From assembly GCA_963822905.1 (NCBI GenBank), contig CAWGJF010000001.1:558001-622000 (forward strand): 64,000 nt of DNA, written 5' to 3'. The notes beneath the pieces were generated by a model. That model did not search any database. It was not told the DNA's origin and saw nothing but the letters and a program-made list of their open reading frames with translations. Positions within the stretch are counted from its first letter, which is position 1; each line of letters opens with the position of its first letter. This DNA comes from CAWGJF01 sp963822905. GTDB taxonomy: Bacteria > Bacteroidota > Ignavibacteria > Ignavibacteriales > Ignavibacteriaceae. Made by a program: the position numbers and the translations under genes. Shown here piece by piece: positions 7,211-16,344 of this stretch.

Positions 7211-10200
7211 TTAATTCTTCTTCCAATCGGGAACTCTTCCCGGAGTCCACGGCGCACCGTATTTTTCCATCTGCTGTTCGAGGTTTTTCACATCGACTTC
7301 CAATAATTTTTTAACATGTGCAAGAATACCGTCAAATTCTTCAGAAGCAACTTTGTAACTCTCTCTCTGCGTCTCGGTTGGAGCCGAAGTACTACTCCAT
7401 ACAGAACCAGCAATTTCGTTCAATCTGTCGTAAATGGTCGGGTAAGTAGGCTCGTTCCTTTCTGAAATAGTTTCATCTCGATATAAATGTTGCAGAATGT
7501 CTTTTGATTGCATTTTGATTTTCTGAGCATCTTCCATTAAGGAATTTGGTGCTTCGGGTGTTTGCTTAATTGCTGCAATTAAAATATCTGATTTGTCCTT
7601 CAAATCTCTTGTTGCACTTAAAGCTCCTTCGACTGCACGGTTGAATTCAGCAACCTTTCTTTGGAATGCAACAAGTTCTTCACGATTTTCAGCAGGCAAT
7701 GTTGTATTGTTTAAAACCTTTGCTTCAAATTGCTGCGGACCAGCAACTTCTGTAAACACTCCATCATCGAAAATTGAAAGAGTGACAGAATATTTTCCCG
7801 GCATCACCGGAGTTCCACTTTCATTTTTATCAGTAACTTTTTTATATGGATTGGTATCGGCATATCTCAAATCCCAGGTAACTCTATTTATACCTTTTTT
7901 GATATCTTCTTTTAATTTCCTGACTACATTTCCCTGGTCGTCTTTTATAGTGAACATAAGGAACGGGTTTGCTTCCGATTCTTCCGTTCGGAGTTCATCC
8001 CAGGTTGGATAATAAACGGCTTCATTTTTCTTTATCAATTCTTTTTCTTTTTCCTGTCTCTTTTCCTTAAGTGTTTTGACAGGTTCTTTTACATAGTAAG
8101 TGAAGGTAGCTCCAAAAGGTGGATTATCTGCTTTAAAAAATGAAGCCCCGTATGAACCGAAAGTGCTGCTTCGTTTGGTAAACATTAATGCATCTTTAAC
8201 CGGGAAAAGAATGTAATTGTTTTGCTCAAGAGTTTTTTCATCAATATCTCTTAGAGCAGAATAATTATCAAGAATATAAAATCCTCTTCCGAATGTTGCC
8301 ATCACAAGATCATTTTCTCTTCTCTGAATTGACATATCCCTGACTGCAATTGTGGGAAGATTACCTTTTAACTGAATCCATTTTTGTCCACTATTGAAAG
8401 TTGTAAAGACGCCATATTCAGTCCCAACAAAAAGTAGATCCGGTTTTATATTATCCTGAACAATTGAGTAAACAACAAAAGGTTCTTTAAAATCTCCTGA
8501 AATTGACAGCCAGCTTTTTCCGCGATCAGTACTTTTCAAAATATAAGGTCTAAAATCTGCCCGCTTGTGATTATCGAATGAAGCATAAACAGTATTTGGA
8601 TCGTGAAGTGAAGCATAAAGACAGCTTACATATGTTGTTTCAGGAACGCCGGGAAATGTTTCAATTTTTCTCCAGTTCTTTCCACCATCTTCTGTAACCT
8701 GGATTAAGCCGTCATCCGTTCCAACATAAATTAATCCTTCAACTAAAGGAGATTCAGTTAAGGAAACAATATTTCCATAAAATGAAGTTGAAGCATTTTT
8801 AGCAACAGCATCAACACTCCAGACTTTATCCATAATTTTCAATTTATTTCTGTCAGTTTGTCTCGTGAGATCAGGACTAATTTCTTCCCAACTGTTGCCT
8901 CTGTCATCACTCTTGAAAAGCTTATTTGCTGCAACATAAATTCTTGTGTGGCTGTGAGGGGAAATTAAAATTGGTGTGTCCCAGTTCCACCTGAATGGTT
9001 CTTCATCTTTTCCTTCCTGCGGTTTTATGCTTACCAACTCACCACTCTTTTTATCATAACGTGCAACACCTCCGTACTGATATTCAGTATAAACAATATT
9101 CGGATCTTTCGGATCGACCTGGACTTCGTAACCATCACCCCCAATAGTTGGCACCCAATCTGCGTTAACAATTCCATCCCGGTTTATTGTCTGGGAAGGT
9201 GCACCCATACTGTTATTATCCTGTGTTCCACCATAAACCCAGTAGAAAGGTTCTGAATTATCAACTGCAACTCTATAATACTGAGTGATCGGCAGGTTGT
9301 CTTTGTGAATCCAGGTTTTTGCATCATCAAATGTTTCATAAATACCACCATCTCCGGCAATCATATAGTGATTTGTATTCTCAGGATTTATCCAGAATGC
9401 ATGATCATCAACATGCCTTTTTTCGTTTCCTATGTTATTAAAAGTTTTTCCGCCATCTGTTGAGACTTTTGACAATGTATCAAGAGCAAAAATTCTATTT
9501 ATATCATGGGGATCGCAGAAAATTTCATTGTAGTATTGTGCACTAACAGTTGCATAGTCATTAGTTTTTTCCCAGCTCGCTCCGCGATTTGTTGAACGGA
9601 AAAATCCTCCTTTGTTTTCCGGCTCTTCAATAATAGCAAATACATAATCAGGATTCACAGGCGAGATAGCCAATCCTATTCTACCAAGATCACCTTTTGG
9701 TATTCCTTCAGTTAACTTATTCCAGGTATTTCCGGCATCGGTTGATTTATAAATTGCCGATTCTGGTCCTCCATCAATTAAAGTCCAAACATGTCTTCTT
9801 CTTTGATATGATGCAGCATAAAGCACGTCAGGATTTTTCGGATCCATAACTACATCAGTTACACCTGTATTTTCACTTATATAAAGAACAGAATCCCACG
9901 TTGTTCCATAATCAGTTGATTTGTAAATTCCACGCTGTCCCCCCGGTCCCCATAGCGGGCCTTGAGCAGCAACATAAATTACTTTTGAATCTCTTGGATC
10001 GATTAAAATTTTTGCTATATGTTCTGATTTCTTCAATCCGATGTTTTTAAATTTCTTTCCGCCATCTTCTGATCTGTAAATTCCATCTCCCCAGGAAACG
10101 CTTCGCTGGCTGTTGTTCTCACCAGTCCCTACATAAACCACATTCGGATTTCCAGGATCCAGAGATACACATCCGATAGAATAGGAACCATAATTATCAA

Positions 10201-10471
10201 AAATTGGTTCCCAGGTTGCACCAGAGTTCGTTGTTTTCCAGACATTTCCTGAAGCAGCAGCAACATAATACTCATGCAAGTTATTTGGATTTACTGCAAA
10301 ATCTGTTACGCGTCCTGATGTAACGGCAGGACCAATTGATCGGAATTTTAGTCCATTAAAAGTGGCAGAATTATAAGGGCTCTTGTCATCGTCATTCTTT
10401 TTATCCTGAGGCAAAAGAGTGCCAGTAATTAATAAAAACACGATTAGAGAGAAAAGAGATTTCTTAATCAT
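7211..10471 (-). CDS. secreted sortilin/BNR-type beta-propeller protein
   Basis: The 1086-residue protein starts with a signal peptide (MIKKSLFSLIVFLLITGTLL). Two propellers' worth of repeats follow, built from 'SxDGGxxW' Asp-box units (for example KTTNSGATWEPI, RSEDGGKKFKNI, KSTDAGNTWNKL, QVTEDGGKNWRKI), each with VYVG/VYAA-type strands. This is the VPS10/sortilin-like or xyloglucanase-like family common in Bacteroidota, often auto-named glycosyl hydrolase; true hydrolase activity is not shown by any motif. After about residue 760 comes a region with an Ig-like segment (WDLRYADTNPYKK) and a coiled-coil C-terminus. There is no T9SS tail, unlike its neighbours, so a periplasmic or lipid-free secreted location is inferred. 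Confidence 0.85.
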   Translation of the reverse strand: MIKKSLFSLIVFLLITGTLLPQDKKNDDDKSPYNSATFNGLKFRSIGPAVTSGRVTDFAVNPNNLHEYYVAAASGNVWKTTNSGATWEPIFDNYGSYSIGCVSLDPGNPNVVYVGTGENNSQRSVSWGDGIYRSEDGGKKFKNIGLKKSEHIAKILIDPRDSKVIYVAAQGPLWGPGGQRGIYKSTDYGTTWDSVLYISENTGVTDVVMDPKNPDVLYAASYQRRRHVWTLIDGGPESAIYKSTDAGNTWNKLTEGIPKGDLGRIGLAISPVNPDYVFAIIEEPENKGGFFRSTNRGASWEKTNDYATVSAQYYNEIFCDPHDINRIFALDTLSKVSTDGGKTFNNIGNEKRHVDDHAFWINPENTNHYMIAGDGGIYETFDDAKTWIHKDNLPITQYYRVAVDNSEPFYWVYGGTQDNNSMGAPSQTINRDGIVNADWVPTIGGDGYEVQVDPKDPNIVYTEYQYGGVARYDKKSGELVSIKPQEGKDEEPFRWNWDTPILISPHSHTRIYVAANKLFKSDDRGNSWEEISPDLTRQTDRNKLKIMDKVWSVDAVAKNASTSFYGNIVSLTESPLVEGLIYVGTDDGLIQVTEDGGKNWRKIETFPGVPETTYVSCLYASLHDPNTVYASFDNHKRADFRPYILKSTDRGKSWLSISGDFKEPFVVYSIVQDNIKPDLLFVGTEYGVFTTFNSGQKWIQLKGNLPTIAVRDMSIQRRENDLVMATFGRGFYILDNYSALRDIDEKTLEQNNYILFPVKDALMFTKRSSTFGSYGASFFKADNPPFGATFTYYVKEPVKTLKEKRQEKEKELIKKNEAVYYPTWDELRTEESEANPFLMFTIKDDQGNVVRKLKEDIKKGINRVTWDLRYADTNPYKKVTDKNESGTPVMPGKYSVTLSIFDDGVFTEVAGPQQFEAKVLNNTTLPAENREELVAFQRKVAEFNRAVEGALSATRDLKDKSDILIAAIKQTPEAPNSLMEDAQKIKMQSKDILQHLYRDETISERNEPTYPTIYDRLNEIAGSVWSSTSAPTETQRESYKVASEEFDGILAHVKKLLEVDVKNLEQQMEKYGAPWTPGRVPDWKKN

Positions 10472-10577
10472 AATTACACCTGAACTTATTATTTAATTGT
10501 TATTTGAATCCGAAATAGACATCAATTGAATTGAATATCAATAATTAATGTTTGTATTAAAGTTTAATAAATTTCCG

Positions 10578-11552
10578 TTAACAACAACCCCCACCATCAT
10601 AAAAGTAAGTAGATTCAGAAATGAAAATATCACCTTTACCAATTGAAGCTAAACGATTTGCGGTTTTATCACAGACAGCTAATGGCTGATTCCGGAATAA
10701 TACGTGTCCTTTTTTATCATCAAATAATTCATCTTCTCCAAAATAAATGGCAGTTCTGCCGGTAAAAACGCAGGGTCCATCTTCCGGCAGCGGATCTTTT
10801 ATTGCACAAATTTCCACACTCTCGATATAAATCAATTCTTTAGTTTCAAAATGTTTTTCATCCAGAATCCTGTAAGGTCTTTTAGCCCGGACTTCAATTG
10901 TTCCAAACCCGATTGCAGCTAATCTATTTAAATAATCATTTAAAGGAATTGCCCCGCTCAGGCAAAGAGCCCGTAGTCTTTCATCATTTCTTAAATTATC
11001 AGGTATTAATTGTTCACAAACAGGGTCGGAAAGAACCAATCTTCCACGCGGTTTTAGTACGCGGAACATTTCCTTTAAAGCACACTCAAGGTCTTCATCA
11101 TGAAAAATGTTAAACAAACAGTTTTGTGCAGCAACATCGATTGATTCATTATCAATTGGTAAGTTTAGTGCGTCACCTTCTTTTAAATCAACATATTCTG
11201 TTTTAAACCATGTGTTTACTTTTGCTGCTTCAATTAAATTGTAATTACAGGCATTTATCATTTCATTTACAGGGTCTATTCCAATGACTCCATTTTTTCT
11301 TCTGCTGAAGTATGAGAACTGAAGAATTTCCATTCCACCACCAACACCCACATAAAGTATTGCCGGATTATTTACTAAATCTTTTGGATTAACAGTACTT
11401 CCACAGCCATAGTTCATCTCCATCATTTTAGAGGGTATATTTAATCCCGGCAATAGCCATAATGGGGTTGTAGTACAGCATAATCCTTTATCCGGTTTTT
11501 CAGCCGCATCTTTATAAACATTTCTTGCAGTTGCAAGATAACCTTCACTCAT
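10578..11552 (-). CDS. arsM: arsenosugar-type arsenite S-adenosylmethionine methyltransferase
   Basis: The product is 324 residues. ILYVGVGGGMEILQFSYF (about 65-82) is SAM motif I of a class I methyltransferase. LPIDNESIDVAAQNCLFNIF and FRVLKPRGRLVLSDPVCEQ supply the later motifs. Cysteines at C25-C26 (GLCCTTTP), C50 (MNYGCGST), in AQNC and in DPVCEQ, plus the C-terminal YDGGGCC, are characteristic of the ArsM variety associated with arsenosugar biosynthesis. The enzyme transfers methyl groups from SAM to trivalent arsenic. Its usual radical SAM partner ArsS is not in the window, and no ArsR-type regulator is adjacent. The divergent SDR gene at 11672 shares the promoter region. Family assignment is from remembered sequence pattern and is fairly secure. 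Confidence 0.8.
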   Translation of the reverse strand: MSEGYLATARNVYKDAAEKPDKGLCCTTTPLWLLPGLNIPSKMMEMNYGCGSTVNPKDLVNNPAILYVGVGGGMEILQFSYFSRRKNGVIGIDPVNEMINACNYNLIEAAKVNTWFKTEYVDLKEGDALNLPIDNESIDVAAQNCLFNIFHDEDLECALKEMFRVLKPRGRLVLSDPVCEQLIPDNLRNDERLRALCLSGAIPLNDYLNRLAAIGFGTIEVRAKRPYRILDEKHFETKELIYIESVEICAIKDPLPEDGPCVFTGRTAIYFGEDELFDDKKGHVLFRNQPLAVCDKTANRLASIGKGDIFISESTYFYDGGGCC

Positions 11553-11671
11553 TTTTTCTCCGTATAATTTAAAAGCAAAAATACTAATTTTAAATAACTC
11601 TAGTTTTCAAATATGTAGTATCTTCGTATAGAAATATTAAATTTAAATCAATTCACTCATAGGAGAATAAG

Positions 11672-12376
11672 ATGAATATTAAAGATTCCACATTCTTAAT
11701 TACCGGCGGAAGTGCAGGAATCGGTAAGGCAACAGCAGAAATGCTGATTGAAAAGGGAGGCAGGGTTGCTATTACCGGTCGTGATGAAAAAAAACTAAAT
11801 GAAGTCGCAAAAAAGATTGGAGCATATCCGATTCACGCCGATGTTTCAAAACACGAAGATATAGAAAAAACTTATAAGTACTTTTTAAGTGAGTTTAATA
11901 GACTTGATTGCCTGGTTAATAATGCCGGTATAGGCGGAAGGTGGAATGAAATATTTGATCTTGAGTGGGATGACTTTATTGATGTTTATTCGGTTAATGT
12001 TTTTGGCGCTGCAATGATGGGGAAAAAAGCTGCTGAAATTTTCAAAGAACAAAAATCAGGCAACATAGTCAACATTGCTTCAACTGCTGCAGTAAAAGGT
12101 TATGGAAGCGGAAGTGTTTATTCCTCAAGTAAATTTGCTTTACGCGGAATGACACAATGCTGGCAGGCAGAATTAAGGAGGTACAATGTCCGGGTGATTC
12201 TGATAAATCCAAGCGAAGTAATTACGGCTTTTGGTGATCCGGATAGAAAAGAGCGTATTGAAGTCCCAAATAAGTTAAGGGCAACAGAAATTGCTCATAC
12301 TTTGGTTTCAACTTTAGAAATGGATGACCGAGGTTTCATACCTGAAGTTACAGTCTGGGCTACAAATCCTTTTTAA
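11672..12376 (+). CDS. short-chain dehydrogenase/reductase (SDR)
   Basis: This 234-residue classical SDR has the Rossmann motif ITGGSAGIGKA near the N-terminus (TGxxxGxG) and a typical segment LVNNAGIGG. The catalytic Ser lies in NIVNIASTAA, and YSSSKFALRG supplies the catalytic Tyr and Lys (YxxxK). The basic residues after beta-2 (ITGRDEKK) suggest NADP(H). Substrate unknown; similar to 3-oxoacyl-ACP reductase or sepiapterin reductase-like SDRs. A strong AGGAG ribosome binding site precedes the ATG. It is divergent from arsM, so a link with arsenic metabolism is possible but unproven. Confidence 0.9.
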   Translation: MNIKDSTFLITGGSAGIGKATAEMLIEKGGRVAITGRDEKKLNEVAKKIGAYPIHADVSKHEDIEKTYKYFLSEFNRLDCLVNNAGIGGRWNEIFDLEWDDFIDVYSVNVFGAAMMGKKAAEIFKEQKSGNIVNIASTAAVKGYGSGSVYSSSKFALRGMTQCWQAELRRYNVRVILINPSEVITAFGDPDRKERIEVPNKLRATEIAHTLVSTLEMDDRGFIPEVTVWATNPF

Positions 12377-12408
12377 TTTTTAATGTACAATTAAGAATAT
12401 ACAATTTG

Positions 12409-13035
12409 ATGAGTGACAAAATTCCAAAATGGCTTAACATAGCAAGAGAAATTCAGCAACTTTCTCAAACGGGATTAACTTTTGCAGTTACTGATTATGA
12501 AAAAAAACGATATAAGAGATTGATAGAAATTGTTTCTGAAATAACTGCGGATTATACCGGGCTTGAAAAAGAAAGTCTTGAAAGAGTTTTAATGGAACAG
12601 CCGGGTTACGCTACTCCTAAAGTTGATGTAAGAGCAGCTGTAATTAAAGATGATAAAATACTATTAGTGAAAGAGAGAACAGATAAACGCTGGGCAATGC
12701 CCGGTGGTTGGGCAGATGTTGGTAATCTACCGTCTGAAGTTGCGACCAGGGAAACAAAAGAGGAAAGCGGGTTTGATATTAAGCCAATAAAAGTAATCGG
12801 AGTATTTGATGCAAACAGGATCGGAACACCTCTTGAGTTTTTTCACGCATTTAAAATAATTTTTTTATGTGAATTGCTTGGTGGAGAACCTGCTACAAGT
12901 GATGAAACAGAAGCTGTTGAATTTTTTAGTCTGGATGAACTTCCGCCATTATCACAAAACAGGACAAATCAAAAACACATTGATGAAATAAAATTACATC
13001 TTAAAGATTCATTAAGACCAGCTTTCTTTGACTGA
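12409..13035 (+). CDS. NUDIX hydrolase with N-terminal helical domain
   Basis: I start at ATG 12409 (MSDKIPKWLNIAREIQQL); a TTG three bases upstream is unlikely. The first 65 residues match the helical domain that precedes the NUDIX fold in ADP-ribose pyrophosphatase-like proteins. The NUDIX box is GWADVGNLPSEVATRETKEE. The metal-binding RETKEESG is intact, but the first Glu of G-x5-E is Asn. Members hydrolyse nucleoside diphosphates linked to another moiety. The gene follows the SDR gene by about 30 bases on the same strand and may be co-transcribed. The convergent gene at 13052 begins 17 bases on. Confidence 0.88.
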   Translation: MSDKIPKWLNIAREIQQLSQTGLTFAVTDYEKKRYKRLIEIVSEITADYTGLEKESLERVLMEQPGYATPKVDVRAAVIKDDKILLVKERTDKRWAMPGGWADVGNLPSEVATRETKEESGFDIKPIKVIGVFDANRIGTPLEFFHAFKIIFLCELLGGEPATSDETEAVEFFSLDELPPLSQNRTNQKHIDEIKLHLKDSLRPAFFD

Positions 13036-13051
13036 TAAACCCTAAAAAAAA

Positions 13052-13987
13052 TTATCTTGCAGGAGATGGTCTGTCTTTTTCTCCTGATCGGTCTGAATTT
13101 TTATCATCATATTGTATTAATTTGTTATTTGAATTTTTTATTTCAACATCATCAATTTCCTTTAAATACCAGTAACGGGTAATATTGAAATCAGGAGGGA
13201 GTTCCCCAATATGCCAGCCTGGATAAGTTGTTTCAAGGAAGTAATATTTTTTGCCTGCGTAAGTTTTATACTCCCCACGGGAAGGAACTGCCAAACCTAA
13301 CATCGCATGTTTATAATGATTACTCCAGAACATTGCACAATCTACATTCATCTTTTCCAGGAGAACATAAAGCAGGAGCGATTTGGAATCGCAGTCACCA
13401 TAACGATTTGCAATTGTTCCGAGAGGCGGAAACAGATCAAGATCACCACCGGGTCTGTCATAAGGAATATTTTGAACTAAAGAAATAATAAAATAAACCT
13501 TATCTCTATTGCTAAGTTTCTGGTCAATAAAAATTTTATTGAAGCCAATTAAAATTGGTTTCATTTTATCGAATGACTGAAAGAAAACTCTTTTGTAGAC
13601 TTCAGCCCAGACAAGCTGAGTCTCCGTTTCGGGATCAATGCTTCTATGATTGATATTTAAGCCCAAATCCTTGTAACTCATTTTTGCCAATTTGTCAATA
13701 AAATCCATTGCCTCTTTCACATCTTTTTCAAGTAAACGGAATGATATGCTGTATTGTTTGTTTTTCAAATTGTTTGCAACAAAGCTCCAGTTGAAAGATG
13801 CATTAATAATACATTCATGACTAAGCGAATCATAAATTATTTCATAAGATTCTTTCTCCACATTAGGCGAGGTGAAATTTAAATCAGAAAGGTTAACAAT
13901 AATGATTGCAAAAAATATAAACGCGAAAAAGAAAATAAGTGTTACACATCCGAAAAATGTATTTTTAAAACAGCCGGATCTGGTCAT
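13052..13987 (-). CDS. membrane-anchored transglutaminase-like protein
   Basis: The 311-residue protein has one N-terminal membrane helix (residues about 11-33, FFGCVTLIFFFAFIFFAIII) and then an extracytoplasmic domain. The core motif RYGDCDSKSLLLYVLL carries the Cys expected for a transglutaminase-like cysteine protease fold. HYKHAMLGLAV carries the likely His, and YYFLETTYPGWHIGE the third region (E/D-x-T). The C-terminal 30 residues are polar. These domains act as peptidases or peptide cross-linkers of cell-surface material; substrate unknown. The DUF350-like gene lies 10 bases upstream on the same strand, so the two form an operon. Confidence 0.75.
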   Translation of the reverse strand: MTRSGCFKNTFFGCVTLIFFFAFIFFAIIIVNLSDLNFTSPNVEKESYEIIYDSLSHECIINASFNWSFVANNLKNKQYSISFRLLEKDVKEAMDFIDKLAKMSYKDLGLNINHRSIDPETETQLVWAEVYKRVFFQSFDKMKPILIGFNKIFIDQKLSNRDKVYFIISLVQNIPYDRPGGDLDLFPPLGTIANRYGDCDSKSLLLYVLLEKMNVDCAMFWSNHYKHAMLGLAVPSRGEYKTYAGKKYYFLETTYPGWHIGELPPDFNITRYWYLKEIDDVEIKNSNNKLIQYDDKNSDRSGEKDRPSPAR

Positions 13988-13997
13988 TTTTTAATCT

Positions 13998-14537
13998 TTA
14001 ATTTCCTATGTCAATAAGTGAAACGGATGGAAAAGGTATGAGTGCATTAAGTAAAGCTATGATTCCGGGCTGAAGTAATAATGCAAGTGAAACAAGAATT
14101 ACTGAAAGTAGCACACTGACTGCAACATTATTTTTTTTTATTTCTAGCAGCTCTTCAAGATCTTTTGTCAGTTTCATAAAAATCTGAAGACCAAAATAAA
14201 TTGCTGAAAAAGCAATGGTGCTTGCTAAAAGAATTTGTCCGATCATTATTGATGCCATTTCCAGATAATCTGAAAAAACTGACGAGGGATCTCTTAATGT
14301 ATTTGCAAAAACAGTAACGGAAGATTCAATTGAATTAGAAACAACAATAATTAACGAAAGAACAATTGAGGCATTCAGAATAGCAACAGCGATGTTATTA
14401 TGTTTAAGCTCTTCGATGTCATTTATTCCGCGTGTTAAGCTTTGAAAAACTTTTGATGCAAAGTAGATAAGAAATATTCCGACAATCAGCGAAATAGCTA
14501 TTTGCACAATAGCGATAATTAATAATGTAAAATTCAT
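13998..14537 (-). CDS. tandem DUF350-type integral membrane protein
   Basis: The product is 179 residues with four predicted membrane helices in two similar halves. Each half contains an acidic/basic linker followed by 'NNIAVAILNASIVLSLII' (first) or 'NNVAVSVLLSVILVSLALL' (second). A single DUF350 domain has this two-helix NNxAVA pattern, so this is a fused duplicate. Function unknown. The short gap to the transglutaminase-like gene suggests a common membrane-surface role. Confidence 0.7.
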   Translation of the reverse strand: MNFTLLIIAIVQIAISLIVGIFLIYFASKVFQSLTRGINDIEELKHNNIAVAILNASIVLSLIIVVSNSIESSVTVFANTLRDPSSVFSDYLEMASIMIGQILLASTIAFSAIYFGLQIFMKLTKDLEELLEIKKNNVAVSVLLSVILVSLALLLQPGIIALLNALIPFPSVSLIDIGN

Positions 14538-14681
14538 ATTTCCTCACTGTTAGGTGATTTGTTTTCAAATCCTGATATTCTAAAATACTCAAAAATGGAT
14601 TTTTTATATATGGTTATTAAATTATTTTTATAACTTTTAAGCTATACAATATTCAATATTTACCAAACCCGTTGCAGGTCT

Positions 14682-15615
14682 ATGAATAAAAAATTAAAAA
14701 CAGTTTTATTTTTATTACTTCTTTTAATTAATGGATGCTTTCCCCCGGGAGCGGAAGAATATGAAAATGGTCTGGAAAGTTATAATGAGAGCAGATACAT
14801 CTCCGCCGTTGAATATTTTAGCCGTGCTATAAGGAACGATTCTCTGAATGCTGAATACTATTTTCAACGTGCGAATTCTTATGTGAAATTAGGTGAGATT
14901 GCAAATGCAATTGATGATTTTAGTTTAGCAATTAAGTTTGATTCAGTAGATTCCAGATTTTTCTTGAACAGGGGACAAATGTTTTCCGACATATCAGATT
15001 ATTCATCTGCTATTAAGGATTTTAATTTTGCAAAAGATCTTGAACCTGAAAATCCATTGCCTTATTTCAATCTTGGATACAGCAGCTATCTTATGGACGA
15101 AAAAGAAAAAGCCATTGAATATTACACAAAAGCTATAAACTCCGACTCAACTTTCATAAAAGCATTCGTGAACCGTGGAAATGTATACAGTGAACTTGAT
15201 AGTTTCGCTAATGCTATCGTTGATTTTACTTCAGCAATAAACCTAAAACCAAATGATGAAATGGCATTTTCAAACCGTGCAGATGAATATTTTATAACAG
15301 GCGAATTTCAAAAATCGATAGATGATTATACCGGAGCAATTACAATAAACAATCAAAATCCGAAATATTATTACTCCCGTGCGGAAGCAAAAATTAAATC
15401 TTGGAAATTACCTTGGGGCAGCTTCTGACTATACTTATCTTATTAAACTAGATTCGACAGACGCAATGGCTTATTATAATCGTGGAATATGTTATGCTAA
15501 CATTGATTTAGAAGATAATGCATGTGAAGATTTTGTAAAGGCAGGGGAACTTGGTTTTTTCCAGGCGTATGAAATAATTAACAAATATTGCGGAAAGAAG
15601 AAAAAGAAGAAATGA
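14682..15615 (+). CDS. TPR-repeat lipoprotein, split by a +1 frameshift
   Basis: Translation from ATG 14682 gives a lipoprotein signal (LLLLLINGC) and then six or more tetratricopeptide repeats, visible as repeating YYFQRANSYVKLGE, FFLNRGQMFSDISD, AFVNRGNVYSELDS and YYSRAEAK units about 34 residues apart. The frame stops at 15428 after SWKLPWGSF, while from 15400 the +1 frame continues LGNYLGAASDYTYLI and one more repeat to the TAA at 15613-15615. Omitting one base (T15399) restores 'RAEAKIKLGNYLGAASDY' and a 310-residue protein. TPR lipoproteins are scaffolds at the outer membrane. A sequencing indel or a real lesion is possible. Confidence 0.75.
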
Positions 15616-15647
15616 ATTTGTTCAAATAATCTGCAGCATTTAAAATT

Positions 15648-15757
15648 GAAAAGGCTGAATCAACAGTGGAATTACGTAACCCCTTCAGCTATATCTCGTG
15701 TCCCCTCAGTATCTCAGAATTATTACGTAACAGAAATTTGTTAAACCAGCCTTTTCG
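15648..15757. repeat. 110-bp interrupted inverted repeat with two ATTACGTAAC direct copies
   Basis: GAAAAGGCTG (15648-15657) pairs with CAGCCTTTTC near 15748-15757. Inside, ATTACGTAAC occurs at 15671-15680 and 15722-15731; its core TTACGTAA is itself a palindrome. The element fills the gap between the convergent TPR and ferredoxin genes. It could fold as a long terminator-like stem or be a tiny non-coding repeat; no coding capacity. Confidence 0.4.
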
Positions 15758-15784
15758 GACTATCTAACCAACCATCTAAAAAAA

Positions 15785-16027
15785 TTAATGATTCGGATCT
15801 TTAATAACTGCTTCACTTGGACAAACAGCTACACATTGTGGTTCATCATAAAAACCTACGCACTCGGTACATTTTTCATGAGCAATGTATGTATGTGAGT
15901 CATGTAAAGCAGGGCTTTCTTGTCCATCTTTTTCCCAGGGTTCCCCGGCAGCATATATTGCATTATTTGGGCATTCAACTTCGCAAGCGTTGCAGTCGAT
16001 GCAATCATCAGTTACTAAATATGCCAT
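15785..16027 (-). CDS. 2[4Fe-4S] ferredoxin (YfhL/Alvin type)
   Basis: This is an 80-residue ferredoxin. C9, C12, C15 and C19 form the first CxxCxxCxxxCP cluster site. C53, C56, C65 and C69 form the second, with an eight-residue insertion (VGFYDEPQ) between its second and third cysteines. That insertion is diagnostic of the Allochromatium vinosum/YfhL-type low-potential ferredoxins. It serves as a cytoplasmic one-electron carrier for reductases and radical or reductive enzymes. GAGGTAAC-type ribosome binding site upstream of the ATG. It is monocistronic as far as visible. Confidence 0.92.
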   Translation of the reverse strand: MAYLVTDDCIDCNACEVECPNNAIYAAGEPWEKDGQESPALHDSHTYIAHEKCTECVGFYDEPQCVAVCPSEAVIKDPNH

Positions 16028-16344
16028 TTGTTACCTCTATAAAATATTATTTGAAGTTACTTGTTCATAGATTTGACAAAAATGGTGCCTATTGGTATTG
16101 TGATATTCAAGGAAGATGATAGCAAATGATGGTCGAAAAAATGCAAAAATCACAAGTAAAGAAGATATGTTAATACATTGATTCTCAAGTTTGAAAACAG
16201 TCTTCTTCTATTTGATTAAACCATTAAATCAATTTCTTTGCTTATTGGAATGTTTGATATTATAAACTATATCTCAAAATAATTTTCCGATGGAAATTTA
16301 CACCCGGGAGGAAAATAACTCATAAAAAGAAAAATTATCAAAAT
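16028..16344. other. 317-bp intergenic region, no gene seen
   Basis: This AT-rich gap lies upstream of the ferredoxin gene (minus) and downstream of the small membrane protein gene (minus). It should hold the ferredoxin promoter, but I find no convincing TAnnTTTG element. A ribosome-binding-like GGGAGGAAAA at about 16306 on the + strand is not followed by an open frame. Confidence 0.4.

Noticed and set aside
7593..8012. 139-codon plus-strand frame inside the 1086-aa propeller gene
   Set aside because: Mirror frame of a conserved coding region; no ribosome binding site and no recognisable domain.
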